In this document: positions 39,680-48,042 of the stretch, one piece after another | Numbering within the stretch: position 1 is the stretch's first letter | How the letters are laid out: each line of letters begins with the position of its first letter | Origin: Candidatus Eiseniibacteriota bacterium | GTDB taxonomy: Bacteria > Orphanbacterota > Orphanbacteria > Orphanbacterales > Orphanbacteraceae | Assembly: GCA_024276995.1 (NCBI GenBank) | Contig: JAJRWB010000029.1 | Coordinates: 1 to 55,663 of the forward strand | Direction: 5' to 3' | Length of the DNA: 55,663 nt | Program-made: the position numbers and the translations under genes | Notes under the pieces: generated by a model | Told to the model about the DNA's origin: nothing | Databases searched by the model: none | What the model saw: the letters and a program-made list of their open reading frames with translations, nothing else

Positions 39680-39701
39680 AAAAAAATCCTCCCCGGAGGA
39701 T
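39680..39701 (-). terminator. Rho-independent terminator of the GT39/sulfatase operon
   Basis: Minus strand: ATCCTCC, GG, GGAGGAT followed by six T. It lies 23 bases after the stop of the second sulfatase-fold gene. Confidence 0.8.
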
Positions 39702-39724
39702 ATTGATTCGCCTCTCCTGTGGGG

Positions 39725-41179
39725 TCAATCGCCCAGGTAGCCGAGCGCCTTGAGTGACTTCCGCCGGTCCTCCCCTTCGTCGAGAGACCAGTAGGCGGTC
39801 GGATTCCCGTCGTCCTCCCGCCCGAGCCGCAGGAGCGCCTCGAACTTTTGGTCCATCTCCTTCGACCGGGCCGGTTCGGCGGCGAAGAGATTGTCCCCCT
39901 CGAGGGGATCGTCCGGTGTGTAGTGCAGGAACGTCTCGATCACCGTCCCGGGCTTCGCGATCCTGTAGATTTGCACCCAGTCGGAAGTGCGTACCGACTT
40001 GTAACCGTAGCGCGCCGGTACGGCGGTGATCGACGCGTGGGTCTCGCTGTAAACGCCGTTCGGCCTTTCGATCGGCCCGTCGAGGAGGGGAACACCGGCG
40101 AGGCCCCGGGGGCGAGGGAAACCGGCGCTTTCCAACAGCGTCGGCAGGATGTCGACGAGACTGACGAGGTCGGTTCTGCGCGTGCCACCCGGCCCCACAC
40201 CCGGCCCCTTGATAATCAGCGGGACGCGCACCGTTTCCTGGAAGATGCTCGTCTGGTGCTCGAAGAAAAGCCCGTGTTCCCCGAACGCTTCTCCGTGATC
40301 GGCGGCGAACACGACCAGCGTCGAATCGGGGATCGCGTCGAGAAGCTTGCCGAGCCAGAAATCGACGTACGACACCTCGCCGTCGTACAACTCGATCATC
40401 CTGCGCACATGGCGGATCGGGATCTTCCCGCCCGTCTCCTTCGCGATCTTTAGGAAAGATTCGCCCGTACCGTCCACCTCGCCGTCGTAGCCGGAACGGT
40501 GAACGCTCCGCCACGGTTCGGGGGGCGAGTAGGCGAGATGGGGGTCGAAGAGGTGAACCCAACAGAAGAACGGCTTCCGGCGGTCCCGCGAAACGAACCA
40601 GTCGATGGCGCGCGTTACGGTCGTCTCGGCGCGCCGCTGGTACGGTTCGGTCCATTTCTCGAGCCACCGCCGCGTGTGCTCCGGGAAACGGCGGTTCCCC
40701 CGGATCGGGTTCTTCTCGATGAGGGGCTCGACCATCTCATCGTCGAAATGGTCGAAACCCTGGTCGGTCCGGTAGATCCGGGAAAGAACGTGGGCGCTGA
40801 CGAATGCAGCCGTTTCCCATCCGTTGCGCCGGAAGATCTCCGCCGCCGTATCGAGCTTCTCGGGGACGCGGTAGACGCCGTTGTCCCGCACACCGTGCTG
40901 GTTGGGATAGAGTCCCGTCAGGATCGATGTGTGCGACGGAAGAGTCACCGGAATGGGAGAGATCGCGTTCTCGAAGAGAACGCCTTCGGCGGCGAGGGAG
41001 TCGATTGCCGGCGTCGGGATCTCGTCGTTCCCGTAGCAATGAATCCTGTCCGACCGGAGGGTGTCGATGGTGACAAGCAGGATGCCTGGGAAAGGGGGAC
41101 TTCGATCGACCGAGCAGCGGGCGAAGAGGAGCGCCGCCACCACCACCGCCGTGATCGAAATCGCTCTCCTTCGTCTCAT
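39725..41179 (-). CDS. Sulfatase-fold (alkaline phosphatase superfamily) secreted protein
   Basis: 484 residues from the ATG at 41179, which overlaps the stop of the upstream membrane protein (ATGA) and follows GAGGG. An N-terminal signal/anchor helix spans about 6-20; a Cys at 22 follows Arg, a poor lipobox. Motifs are LLVTIDTLRSDRIHCYG (metal Asp kept), a nucleophile region Val-Thr-Leu-Pro-Ser-His-Thr-Ser-Ile-Leu-Thr-Gly with Thr in place of Cys/Ser, and FAADHGEAFGEHG. The C-terminus LKALGYLGD is the same as in the protein encoded at 35649-37073. It probably acts on an envelope glycan or lipid phosphate made by the preceding enzyme; the true reaction is unknown. Confidence 0.85.
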   Translation of the reverse strand: MRRRRAISITAVVVAALLFARCSVDRSPPFPGILLVTIDTLRSDRIHCYGNDEIPTPAIDSLAAEGVLFENAISPIPVTLPSHTSILTGLYPNQHGVRDNGVYRVPEKLDTAAEIFRRNGWETAAFVSAHVLSRIYRTDQGFDHFDDEMVEPLIEKNPIRGNRRFPEHTRRWLEKWTEPYQRRAETTVTRAIDWFVSRDRRKPFFCWVHLFDPHLAYSPPEPWRSVHRSGYDGEVDGTGESFLKIAKETGGKIPIRHVRRMIELYDGEVSYVDFWLGKLLDAIPDSTLVVFAADHGEAFGEHGLFFEHQTSIFQETVRVPLIIKGPGVGPGGTRRTDLVSLVDILPTLLESAGFPRPRGLAGVPLLDGPIERPNGVYSETHASITAVPARYGYKSVRTSDWVQIYRIAKPGTVIETFLHYTPDDPLEGDNLFAAEPARSKEMDQKFEALLRLGREDDGNPTAYWSLDEGEDRRKSLKALGYLGD

Positions 41180-43170
41180 CCCTCGCCCCCTCCGCCGCCG
41201 ATCCATTGGCGGTACGATTCCTCGCCGCGGCGAACCAGGTCGGCGTATCTTCCGATCCAATAGATGTTTCTCCGTTCCGTGCCGGGGATGAACCGCGGCG
41301 GAAACTCCCGAAGGATCGTTTCCCGTTCGGGAATTCTCCCGCCGATCCTTCCGTCGAGGAAAAGAGAGAAGCAGACCGTGTTCAGCTCCTTCCCCGAAAG
41401 ATCGGCACGGCGGGCGAGATACCGGAGGGCGTAGCGCTCCCGGAGCGACGGCGAATCCCCTTGGCGGCGCGCCCATACGCGGACCACGTTTCCCCCTCCC
41501 CCTTCCACCTCTCCCGCCGGAACGAACGGCGGCGGTGGAGACGCTTCCGGCGCGGCGGCTTTCGATTTCACGATCATGAAATCGGCGGCGGCGGCCTCCC
41601 CCCTCCGAAGCGATCGAAGCGCCCGCGGCCAGCGACATCGCCGGTTGTAGATATTCACCGCCTCAAGGAAGAAAAGGTCCTCGAATCGTTCGAACGCCCG
41701 GACAGTGTCGGCGGCAACGCTCCATTCACCGCCGTCGAGATCAACGGTCACGGCGGGGGCGAAGCGCCATGCGAGGGCGAGCGCCTCGTCGGGGGTGAAG
41801 CCGGAAAGAGCGATATCGGTGTCGTATTTCCAACCGTTGCGATCGATGCGTCCCGACGGGCTTGTGAAAGCGTCCAAACCGGGGGAGGCGTTCAGCATGA
41901 GCGACTCGATCCTCCCTGCTCCCACCTTTCCTGCGAGACGATAGGGAGGTTTCTCCACGCCGGCGACAACCAGGATATATTCGCCCGCGGCGGCGGCGAG
42001 GAGAACGGCGAACACCGTCCGCCGCGCGACCACCCCCTTGAGCGCTCCGGCGGCGGCAACCACGAGGAGAACGGCGGCGGGGAGAGCGGGCGCGATGTGA
42101 CGCGGTTCCTTCACCGGTTGAAGGAAGAGGATCGCCGCCGGCACGATGAGCCACGTCGCCGGAAGGAGTACGCGGCGGAGGGCGGCATCGCTGCGATCGC
42201 CGTCGATCCCCTCACGCGGATCCCCCCTCCCCTTCCCGAAAAGAAGGAGAAGAAAGGGGAGAAGCGCCGCGGGAAGAGCCGGGCCGAATCCCCAGCGGGC
42301 GATCTGTGCGGGATAATAGAGGAAGGAGGAGATCGAGAAAACCTTCTCCGGACCGATGAGGCTCATCAACGGGATCTTCGTGTTTCCCATGGAGAGATAG
42401 TATTCGAAGGAATGTTCGAAGAAGAGCCTCACCGCACCGAGAGCGGCGACCGCCGGGAGAACGGTGACCGCCCCGAGCACGACGATCCTCCCCCCGTGGC
42501 CCGAGCGGAAGAGCAGGATCGCCTCCACCACGACGGCGCCGACGAAGTAGATCGGCCACGTCATCTTGAAGAGCATTCCCACGGCGAAGCAAAGAGCGAA
42601 GAGAGCGTTCGCCGCCGGGCGCGAGAAGCGGTCGGTCCTAAGCCAGAGGCAGTACTGGAGCGTTACGAGCGCCGTGAGGGCGAACTCGATGTACAGCTCC
42701 CGCGAGAGACCGGTCAGGAGGGGAGAGAAGAGAAGGACCGCCGCCGCGGGAGGGCCGGCACCGGGCGCGATTCGGCGGGCAAGGGCGGCGACTGCGAACA
42801 CGAGCACCAGGGCGAAAACGAGGTTCGTCCGGAGGGCGGAGGGCACCGACCTCTCGACGGCGAGACTGAGCGATACCGCCCACGGAAAGAGGGTGGGGAC
42901 GTCGAACCCCCCCTCGGGAACGGCGCCACGGTGGATCGCGTCGGCGAAGGAGAAATACTGCTCCGGATCCATCCAGGAGAAGCAATCCCTTTCGGCCGTG
43001 TCGGCGAGAAAGGGAATCGCAAACAGCACGAAGAGAAGAGGCACCGCCGAGCGTCTCGCGACGACCGTCAGCATCGGCGCGATCCACCGGGCGACAGGGC
43101 GAAGCGATGATGCCCCGCCCGCCGTCGAGCGCCTTGTCGACCGGCTCTTCTCATCGGCTGGGGCTTCCAC
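41176..43170 (-). CDS. GT39-like multi-pass glycosyltransferase
   Basis: 664 residues from a GTG at 43170 (GAGGGC upstream, just after the lipoprotein stop). Residues about 40-420 contain 10 or more hydrophobic helices. The first periplasmic loop carries an acidic pair in FSWMDPEQYFSFADAI, as in GT-C fold polyprenol-phosphate-sugar transferases (ArnT/PMT type). A family-like SRELYIEFALTALVTLQYCLWLR follows. The C-terminal 240 residues are soluble and periplasmic. It should move a sugar from a lipid carrier to lipid or protein on the periplasmic side. The operon with a sulfatase-fold enzyme suggests a linked envelope decoration. Confidence 0.75.
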   Translation of the reverse strand: MEAPADEKSRSTRRSTAGGASSLRPVARWIAPMLTVVARRSAVPLLFVLFAIPFLADTAERDCFSWMDPEQYFSFADAIHRGAVPEGGFDVPTLFPWAVSLSLAVERSVPSALRTNLVFALVLVFAVAALARRIAPGAGPPAAAVLLFSPLLTGLSRELYIEFALTALVTLQYCLWLRTDRFSRPAANALFALCFAVGMLFKMTWPIYFVGAVVVEAILLFRSGHGGRIVVLGAVTVLPAVAALGAVRLFFEHSFEYYLSMGNTKIPLMSLIGPEKVFSISSFLYYPAQIARWGFGPALPAALLPFLLLLFGKGRGDPREGIDGDRSDAALRRVLLPATWLIVPAAILFLQPVKEPRHIAPALPAAVLLVVAAAGALKGVVARRTVFAVLLAAAAGEYILVVAGVEKPPYRLAGKVGAGRIESLMLNASPGLDAFTSPSGRIDRNGWKYDTDIALSGFTPDEALALAWRFAPAVTVDLDGGEWSVAADTVRAFERFEDLFFLEAVNIYNRRCRWPRALRSLRRGEAAAADFMIVKSKAAAPEASPPPPFVPAGEVEGGGGNVVRVWARRQGDSPSLRERYALRYLARRADLSGKELNTVCFSLFLDGRIGGRIPERETILREFPPRFIPGTERRNIYWIGRYADLVRRGEESYRQWIGGGGGEG

Positions 43171-43177
43171 GGCGCCC

Positions 43178-43909
43178 TCACTGGAGCGCGGTCTGCCTGT
43201 CCTTCTCCTCGAGAATCCGGCGCCTGTACGGCGACAGGCGAACCCAGCTCCCCTCGGTGGGGTCGCCGGGGAAGATCACCTGGATCACCCGGTCGGGGTT
43301 GTTCATGAGCGCCATTAGATCCCCCGGGAGGGCTTCCACTTCGCAGCCGTAAAACTGGACGCCCCCGCCGCTGTCGAGTTCCTCGAGAGACTTCGCCAGC
43401 TTGTCGAGTTCCGCCTGCGCCTTCTCCCGCTGAACCTCGTCGGTGATATTCGCCACCTCTTCGTTCCCGATGCGGATATTCTCGGCCAGACTCGAACGCG
43501 CCTCCAGGTTGAGCTGGGCCAGCGTGGAGTCGATATCGAGGGCCGGATCGACCGGGTAGATTCCCGAAAACGACCCCACACCATAATAGAGGTTGAAGAA
43601 CTTGATATCCTTCCCCTCGAAGAGGGCGAAGAACTCCTCCTTCGGCAGAAGCTTCGTAAGCGCGACGCCGAAATCGTGCCGCTCCTCCGGGTGATTCTGC
43701 ACGAGCGTACTGAGATTCTGGAAGCTGAGCGCCGTCAGGCGACTCACCTTCTCGGTGTAGCTGAGGCTGTCGGGAATGATCTGTTTCGCCAGCTCTTCCC
43801 TGCTCAACTGAGCCTGTTCCTCCGGCTTCTTTCCGCAGCCCGAAAGAAGGAGCAGCGCGACGGCCGCCGTCGTCACCGCCGCTACGAATAGCAGCTTCTT
43901 TCCGTTCAT
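43178..43909 (-). CDS. Lipoprotein of unknown function
   Basis: 243 residues from the ATG at 43909; the earlier in-frame start adds sequence without a signal. A textbook lipobox, Leu-Leu-Ser-Gly-Cys, ends at Cys25. The mature protein is mixed, with a helical N-terminal half ([24 protein letters not shown]), a coiled-coil-like stretch near 145-175 ([22 protein letters not shown]), and a C-terminal beta part. I do not recognise it. It is first in the operon with the GT39-like and sulfatase-fold genes, and has its own good promoter. Confidence 0.78.
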   Translation of the reverse strand: MNGKKLLFVAAVTTAAVALLLLSGCGKKPEEQAQLSREELAKQIIPDSLSYTEKVSRLTALSFQNLSTLVQNHPEERHDFGVALTKLLPKEEFFALFEGKDIKFFNLYYGVGSFSGIYPVDPALDIDSTLAQLNLEARSSLAENIRIGNEEVANITDEVQREKAQAELDKLAKSLEELDSGGGVQFYGCEVEALPGDLMALMNNPDRVIQVIFPGDPTEGSWVRLSPYRRRILEEKDRQTALQ

Positions 43910-43990
43910 TTTCTGGAGACTCCTCGTTTCTCGAACTCCCCGGATATCGCCCGGCCACCGGCCGGGCCGCGTTCTTCGCAACGGCTATCG

Positions 43991-44019
43991 AGATTATCAC
44001 GCCGCCGGGACCGACTCAA
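43991..44019 (-). promoter_or_regulatory. Promoter of the lipoprotein/GT39/sulfatase operon
   Basis: Minus strand: -35 TTGAGT (44019-44014), 17-nt spacer, -10 TAATCT with an extended TGA (43996-43991). Divergent to the aroC promoter. Confidence 0.65.
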
Positions 44020-44043
44020 GGGAGGCGACGGAAGCCTTGGCGG

Positions 44044-44073
44044 TTGACTGGCGCGCCGGGCGGTCCCTATAGT
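44044..44073 (+). promoter_or_regulatory. Promoter of aroC (predicted leaderless)
   Basis: -35 TTGACT (44044-44049), 18-nt spacer, -10 TATAGT (44068-44073). The first -10 base is exactly 12 nt before the ATG, so transcription should begin at or next to the start codon. Confidence 0.7.
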
Positions 44074-44079
44074 CGGCCC

Positions 44080-45183
44080 ATGAGCAACACTTTCGGAGAA
44101 CTCTTCCGAGTCACCACATGGGGGGAATCGCACGGCGGCGGCGTCGGCGTCGTAGTGGACGGTTGCCCGCCCCGCATCGAGATCGACGCCGCCGAGATCC
44201 AGGCCGACCTCGACCGGCGTAGGCCGGGCGCGGGGAGCCTCACGTCGCGGCGCAGCGAGGCGGATCGCGTGGCGATCCTCTCGGGCCTATTCGAGGGGAA
44301 GACTCTCGGCACGCCGATCCTGATGATGGTGGAAAATCGTGACGCCCGGGCGAAGGATTACGAGCCGATCCGGAACCTCTATCGGCCCTCCCACGCAGAC
44401 TACACGTACGACGCGAAGTACGGCATCCGGAACTGGATGGGTGGCGGGCGGGCGAGCGCCCGCGAGACGGTGGGGCGTGTCGCCGCCGGCGCGGTGGCGC
44501 GAAAAATTCTCCGGCGGTTCGAAGGGATCGAGATCGTCGGCTGGGTGCGAAGCATCCACGATCTCGAATACGACGCCGATCCGGAAACGGTGAGTGCCGC
44601 CGCGGTGGAGGAGAGTGAGGTACGCTGCCCCGACCGGGAGACGAGCGAGAAGATGATCACCGCGATCCGGAAAGCGAGAAAGGCGGGGGACTCGGTCGGA
44701 GGGGTAATCGAGTGCGCCGCCCGAGGCGTTCCCCCCGGTCTCGGATCTCCCGTGTTCGACAAGCTCGAGGCGGAACTCGCCCGGGCGATGCTCTCGATCC
44801 CCGCCGTGAAGGGTTTCGAAGTCGGGTCGGGATTCGGCGGCGCCGCGCTCTTCGGTTCGGAGCACAACGACCCGTTCATCATGCGCGACGGAGAAGTTCA
44901 CACGGAAACGAATCGGTCGGGCGGCATCCAGGGGGGAATCTCCAACGGCGAGACGATCTATTTCCGGGTCGCCTTCAAACCGACCGCCACGCTGGCGAAG
45001 GCGCAGCGCACCGTCACTACCGGCGGGAAGGCGGCAGAGATCCGCGCCGGGGGACGGCACGATCCGTGCGTCCTCCCCAGGGCGGTGCCGATCGTCGAGG
45101 CGATGACCGCCATCGTCCTGACCGACCAGCTGCTCAGACAGCGCGCGATCTCCCTACCGCAGCCCACAGCGATCGAGGAGTGA
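44080..45183 (+). CDS. aroC: Chorismate synthase
   Basis: 367 residues. The start [19 protein letters not shown] at 44080 is the family's conserved N-terminus. Further motifs are [57 protein letters not shown] and [17 protein letters not shown]. It makes chorismate from 5-enolpyruvylshikimate-3-phosphate, using reduced FMN, as the last shikimate step. No Shine-Dalgarno precedes the ATG; the promoter's -10 box ends 6 nt before it. The 3' end overlaps the convergent cbiO gene by 30 bp. No other shikimate gene is nearby. Confidence 0.97.
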   Translation: MSNTFGELFRVTTWGESHGGGVGVVVDGCPPRIEIDAAEIQADLDRRRPGAGSLTSRRSEADRVAILSGLFEGKTLGTPILMMVENRDARAKDYEPIRNLYRPSHADYTYDAKYGIRNWMGGGRASARETVGRVAAGAVARKILRRFEGIEIVGWVRSIHDLEYDADPETVSAAAVEESEVRCPDRETSEKMITAIRKARKAGDSVGGVIECAARGVPPGLGSPVFDKLEAELARAMLSIPAVKGFEVGSGFGGAALFGSEHNDPFIMRDGEVHTETNRSGGIQGGISNGETIYFRVAFKPTATLAKAQRTVTTGGKAAEIRAGGRHDPCVLPRAVPIVEAMTAIVLTDQLLRQRAISLPQPTAIEE

Positions 45184-45864
45184 TCGGTCGTCGAGGATCG
45201 CGCCGGGCGGGCCGTCCGCCGCAACCTTTCCTTCATGAAGAATGACGACCCGCGATGAGAGCGCGCGCACCACGTCGAGTTGGTGCGTGGCGATGATCAT
45301 CGTGCCGGGAACACTTCTGAGGAGATCGACCATTTCGCGCCTTCCCCGCGGATCGAGGTTCGACACCGGCTCGTCGAGGGCGATCACCCCGGGCGTGAGG
45401 GAGAGCACCGTGGCGAGAGCCGCCTTCTTCTTCTGGCCGAAACTGAGATGCCAGGCGTTCCGCTCCCTTTCTTCCGACAACCCGACGGCGTCGAGCGCCC
45501 CGGCCACGCGGCGGTCCACCTCCTTCGCGGGAAGACCGAGATTCGCCGGACCGAAGGCGACGTCGTCGCGCAACGTGGAGCAGAAGAGTTGGTCGTCCGG
45601 ATTCTGGAAGACGAGGCCGACGCAGCGCCGGACGGCGGGAAGATTCGCCTGCGTAACCGGCAGATCGCCGACGGTGATCTCCCCCTCCCCTCTCAGGATG
45701 CCGTTGAGGTGGAGTAGAAGGGTCGACTTCCCCGCGCCGTTCGGACCGATCAGACCGATACGTTCCCCCGCGCCGATGACGAGATCGACGCCGTCGAGAC
45801 CGGCGGTGCCGTCGTGATAGCGGTACGAAACGCCCGCCAGCTTCACCGCGACGCCCCTGTTCAC
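45154..45864 (-). CDS. cbiO: Cobalt/nickel ECF transporter ATPase
   Basis: 236-residue ABC ATPase with Walker [10 protein letters not shown] (about 41-49), Q-loop FQNPDDQLF (the ECF-type signature), signature [10 protein letters not shown] (Leu-Ser-Phe-Gly-Gln as in CbiO/EcfA), and Walker [17 protein letters not shown]. It powers uptake through CbiQ and CbiM. It overlaps the cbiQ stop by 4 bases. The annotation as cobalt/nickel rather than another ECF substrate rests on the adjacent cbiM. Confidence 0.93.
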   Translation of the reverse strand: MNRGVAVKLAGVSYRYHDGTAGLDGVDLVIGAGERIGLIGPNGAGKSTLLLHLNGILRGEGEITVGDLPVTQANLPAVRRCVGLVFQNPDDQLFCSTLRDDVAFGPANLGLPAKEVDRRVAGALDAVGLSEERERNAWHLSFGQKKKAALATVLSLTPGVIALDEPVSNLDPRGRREMVDLLRSVPGTMIIATHQLDVVRALSSRVVILHEGKVAADGPPGAILDDRSLLDRCGLR

Positions 45865-46595
45865 GGCACAAGCCGCATGGCGAGGAGAAGGGTGGCGCTA
45901 AGAAAAAGAAGAACGCCGTCGGCTGCGGTGATCCCCCCCGCCCTCCCTCCCGGAAGGGTGCCGGAAAACCCGCGGGAGACCATCGCCATGTAGACCCTCT
46001 CCGACCGTTCGTACGAACGGAGGAAGAGCGTGGCGAGAAGACGGCCGACGAGGACGGCGTCCTTGAGGGAACGCCCCCTGTATAGACGCGATTCGGCGGC
46101 ACGGATCATGCGGAGCGCCTCCGCACGGATCACGAAGACGAAGCGCCAGGCGAAAGTGAGGATCAGCATGAGGACGGGGGGTACCTTGAGCGCCCTCAGC
46201 CCGTCGAGAATCCTCGGAAAAGGGGTGGTCATCGAAAGAAGAATCACGGCGATCATCGATATCGTCGACCGTCCGAGGAGGGTGAGGAAAAGGGCGCTTC
46301 TGGTCGCGGCGCCCGAGGGGTGTCCCCCGACGAACGCATCGTCGGGCATGAACGGCACCAAGGCGAGAAGGACGACGATGAACGGGAGCGCCGCCGCGAG
46401 ACGAAAGAGCAGTTTTCGAAGAGAAAGGCGCGCCGAGATCGCCGTCATGAGAAGGAAGGCGGTGTAGAGCGCGAAGGAGAGCGCCTTTCCGGCGGGAGTG
46501 GTCACGGCGATCACGGCGACGGTGAGAAAAAGGACGATTCGCGCCGCCGGAGAGAGACGACCGAGAACGCCCTCCGTTCGATCGGTGTCCGCCAT
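45861..46595 (-). CDS. cbiQ: Cobalt/nickel ECF transporter membrane subunit CbiQ
   Basis: 244 residues from the ATG at 46595; GGAAAG within the end of the preceding gene is the closest ribosome site. The EcfT/CbiQ family is shown by five hydrophobic helices, the coupling motif ALRMIRAAESRLYRGRSLKD, and ERVYMAMVSRGFSGTLP (the Ala-Arg-Gly-like coupling helices that contact the ATPase). It is the transmembrane energy-coupling subunit. The frame continues upstream into the preceding gene but without family similarity. Confidence 0.9.
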   Translation of the reverse strand: MADTDRTEGVLGRLSPAARIVLFLTVAVIAVTTPAGKALSFALYTAFLLMTAISARLSLRKLLFRLAAALPFIVVLLALVPFMPDDAFVGGHPSGAATRSALFLTLLGRSTISMIAVILLSMTTPFPRILDGLRALKVPPVLMLILTFAWRFVFVIRAEALRMIRAAESRLYRGRSLKDAVLVGRLLATLFLRSYERSERVYMAMVSRGFSGTLPGGRAGGITAADGVLLFLSATLLLAMRLVP

Positions 46596-46603
46596 CGTGA
46601 AGT

Positions 46604-46915
46604 TCAACGCTTTCCCGTTTCTTCCTGTGCGTCGTTCTTCCTCTTCGCAGCGAGGAGACGCCCGACGAGAAGAGCCGCGCCGAGTGCCGCCGCCGTCCCC
46701 GCGCCGCCGGCGACGGCGCGGGAGAGACGCCCCCCCCCAAGACCGGGAACGCCGTACCCGGCCAGCGGGGCGGAACGCTCGGCGGCGCTTTCGGCGAAAC
46801 CGTGATCGTCCGCCACCGTTTCGAGTCCGTCGGGAGAGCGGCTCGCGAAGGGGGAGAGGAAAAGACCGATACCCACGGCGACGGCGGCGGCGACGATCAG
46901 CGCCGGGCGCTTCAC
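46604..46915 (-). CDS. PDGLE-domain CbiN-like subunit
   Basis: 103 residues from a GTG that overlaps the cbiM stop. Two membrane helices flank a periplasmic loop carrying SPDGLETVADD, the PDGLE motif shared by CbiN and related small subunits that stabilise or open the CbiM/NikM component. The second helix is Gly/Ala-rich (about 65-85), and a basic tail ends the protein. The position between cbiM and cbiQ is the usual one. Confidence 0.88.
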   Translation of the reverse strand: MKRPALIVAAAVAVGIGLFLSPFASRSPDGLETVADDHGFAESAAERSAPLAGYGVPGLGGGRLSRAVAGGAGTAAALGAALLVGRLLAAKRKNDAQEETGKR

Positions 46916-47568
46916 GACCGCTCCGGTGCCGCGGCGGAACCCGGAATGCCGGCAAGAAGATCGGGACGCACCGATTCGATCAGCTTCAGGAAGGAGAAGG
47001 TGACGATCCCCTCGCCCACCCCAATGAGGGCATGAATACCGGTCATGGCGGGGATGACGATCGCGGCGGGGGAGGTTTTCGACAATGCCAGCTCCACGGC
47101 GCACGAGGCGGAGGCGATCACCACGGCGAACCAAGCGAAGAACGCCGCCTTCCAGGCGAGCCGACCGCCCGGGCCGCGTCGGACGACAAGCCGGAAGAGG
47201 GCGTACGGAAGAAGTCCGCCGGCAATGCCGAGGTTGAACACGTTCGTGCCCAGAACGATCACGCCCCCGTCGGCGAAAAGGAGCGCCTGGAGAACGGTGA
47301 CGATCAGTATGGCGAGGAATCCCATGGCGGGGCCGAGGAGGAGCATGGCGAGGAACGCTCCGATCAGGTGACCGCTCGTTCCGCCGGCGACGGGAAAATT
47401 GATCATCTGCGCCGCGAAGATGAAGGCGGTGCACACGCCCAGCGCGGGGACGGCGTGATCGTCGATCTCCCGTCGCGCCCGGGAGAGAGAGAAACCGGTG
47501 GCCGCCGCAGAGATCGCGCCGGTGGCGGCGATCACGGGGGCACTTACGAATCCGTCGGGCATATGCAT
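46912..47568 (-). CDS. cbiM: Cobalt/nickel ECF transporter substrate-specific subunit CbiM
   Basis: 218 residues. The N-terminus Met-His-Met-Pro-Asp-Gly is diagnostic: in the NikM/CbiM structural family the amino group, Met1 and His2 ligate Ni/Co with a later His, here in GTSGHLIGA near 65. That fixes the start at 47568 rather than the ATG two codons on. Six or seven helices follow. The perfect -10 TATAAT ends 6 nt before the ATG, with no Shine-Dalgarno, so it is probably translated from a leaderless mRNA. Substrate Co versus Ni cannot be told; no B12 gene or urease is in the window. Confidence 0.93.
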   Translation of the reverse strand: MHMPDGFVSAPVIAATGAISAAATGFSLSRARREIDDHAVPALGVCTAFIFAAQMINFPVAGGTSGHLIGAFLAMLLLGPAMGFLAILIVTVLQALLFADGGVIVLGTNVFNLGIAGGLLPYALFRLVVRRGPGGRLAWKAAFFAWFAVVIASASCAVELALSKTSPAAIVIPAMTGIHALIGVGEGIVTFSFLKLIESVRPDLLAGIPGSAAAPERS

Positions 47569-47574
47569 GGGGGT

Positions 47575-47580
47575 ATTATA
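47575..47580 (-). promoter_or_regulatory. -10 box of cbiMNQO (predicted leaderless)
   Basis: TATAAT on the minus strand; its first base is 12 nt from the A of the ATG. No good -35 hexamer stands at 16-18 nt, so an activator may help. The gap to the SxtJ stop is only 47 bp, leaving no room for a B12 or NiCo riboswitch. Confidence 0.6.
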
Positions 47581-47615
47581 GCGGAATCGGGTCGGGCGCG
47601 ATAGCGCGGCGACGG

Positions 47616-48032
47616 TCAGAACTGCCGCTTATAGTGCTCCTTGTCGAAAGGCTTTTCCTCGCGGGTGATCCAGTAGGTTTTCACATTCCGATCGACCTTC
47701 TGTCGGAGAAGGTCGTGGCCGAAAAGACGCATCAGCACGCCGAGGGGAGTGAAAATCAGGTAGAACATGACGCCGAGAAGGAGGCGCGTGTTGAACCATC
47801 CGATGGCGTGGGCCACACGTGTGAGAACCGCGTGGAGCGGACGGATCAGGACGGGAAGCGTGGTCGACGCCACCAGTCCCCAGGCGGAGAGGAAGGTGAA
47901 GATATACACCGCCGTCATCCGGTGATGACGGAACTGCAGCGCCGCGAGGAGACCGAAGAAGAAGAACGCGATGATCGCGAACTTCCGCAGTTCCTTCTTC
48001 GACGGTCCGCCCTTTTCCATTCGGCTGTTCAT
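47616..48032 (-). CDS. SxtJ-family membrane protein
   Basis: 138 residues. Three hydrophobic helices (about 18-31, 43-65, 80-100) and a C-terminal soluble tail with YWITREEKPFDKEHYKRQF, the family's characteristic end. SxtJ proteins are small membrane partners encoded directly after NodU-type carbamoyltransferases, including in the saxitoxin gene cluster after which they are named. Here the gap to the carbamoyltransferase is 10 bp. The role is unknown; it may anchor the enzyme or a lipid-linked substrate. Confidence 0.85.
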   Translation of the reverse strand: MNSRMEKGGPSKKELRKFAIIAFFFFGLLAALQFRHHRMTAVYIFTFLSAWGLVASTTLPVLIRPLHAVLTRVAHAIGWFNTRLLLGVMFYLIFTPLGVLMRLFGHDLLRQKVDRNVKTYWITREEKPFDKEHYKRQF

Positions 48033-48042
48033 CGTACCCCCG

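Noticed and set aside
47569-47615. Cobalamin or NiCo riboswitch before cbiM
   Set aside because: Only 47 bp lie between genes and the -10 box abuts the start, so there is no room for one.
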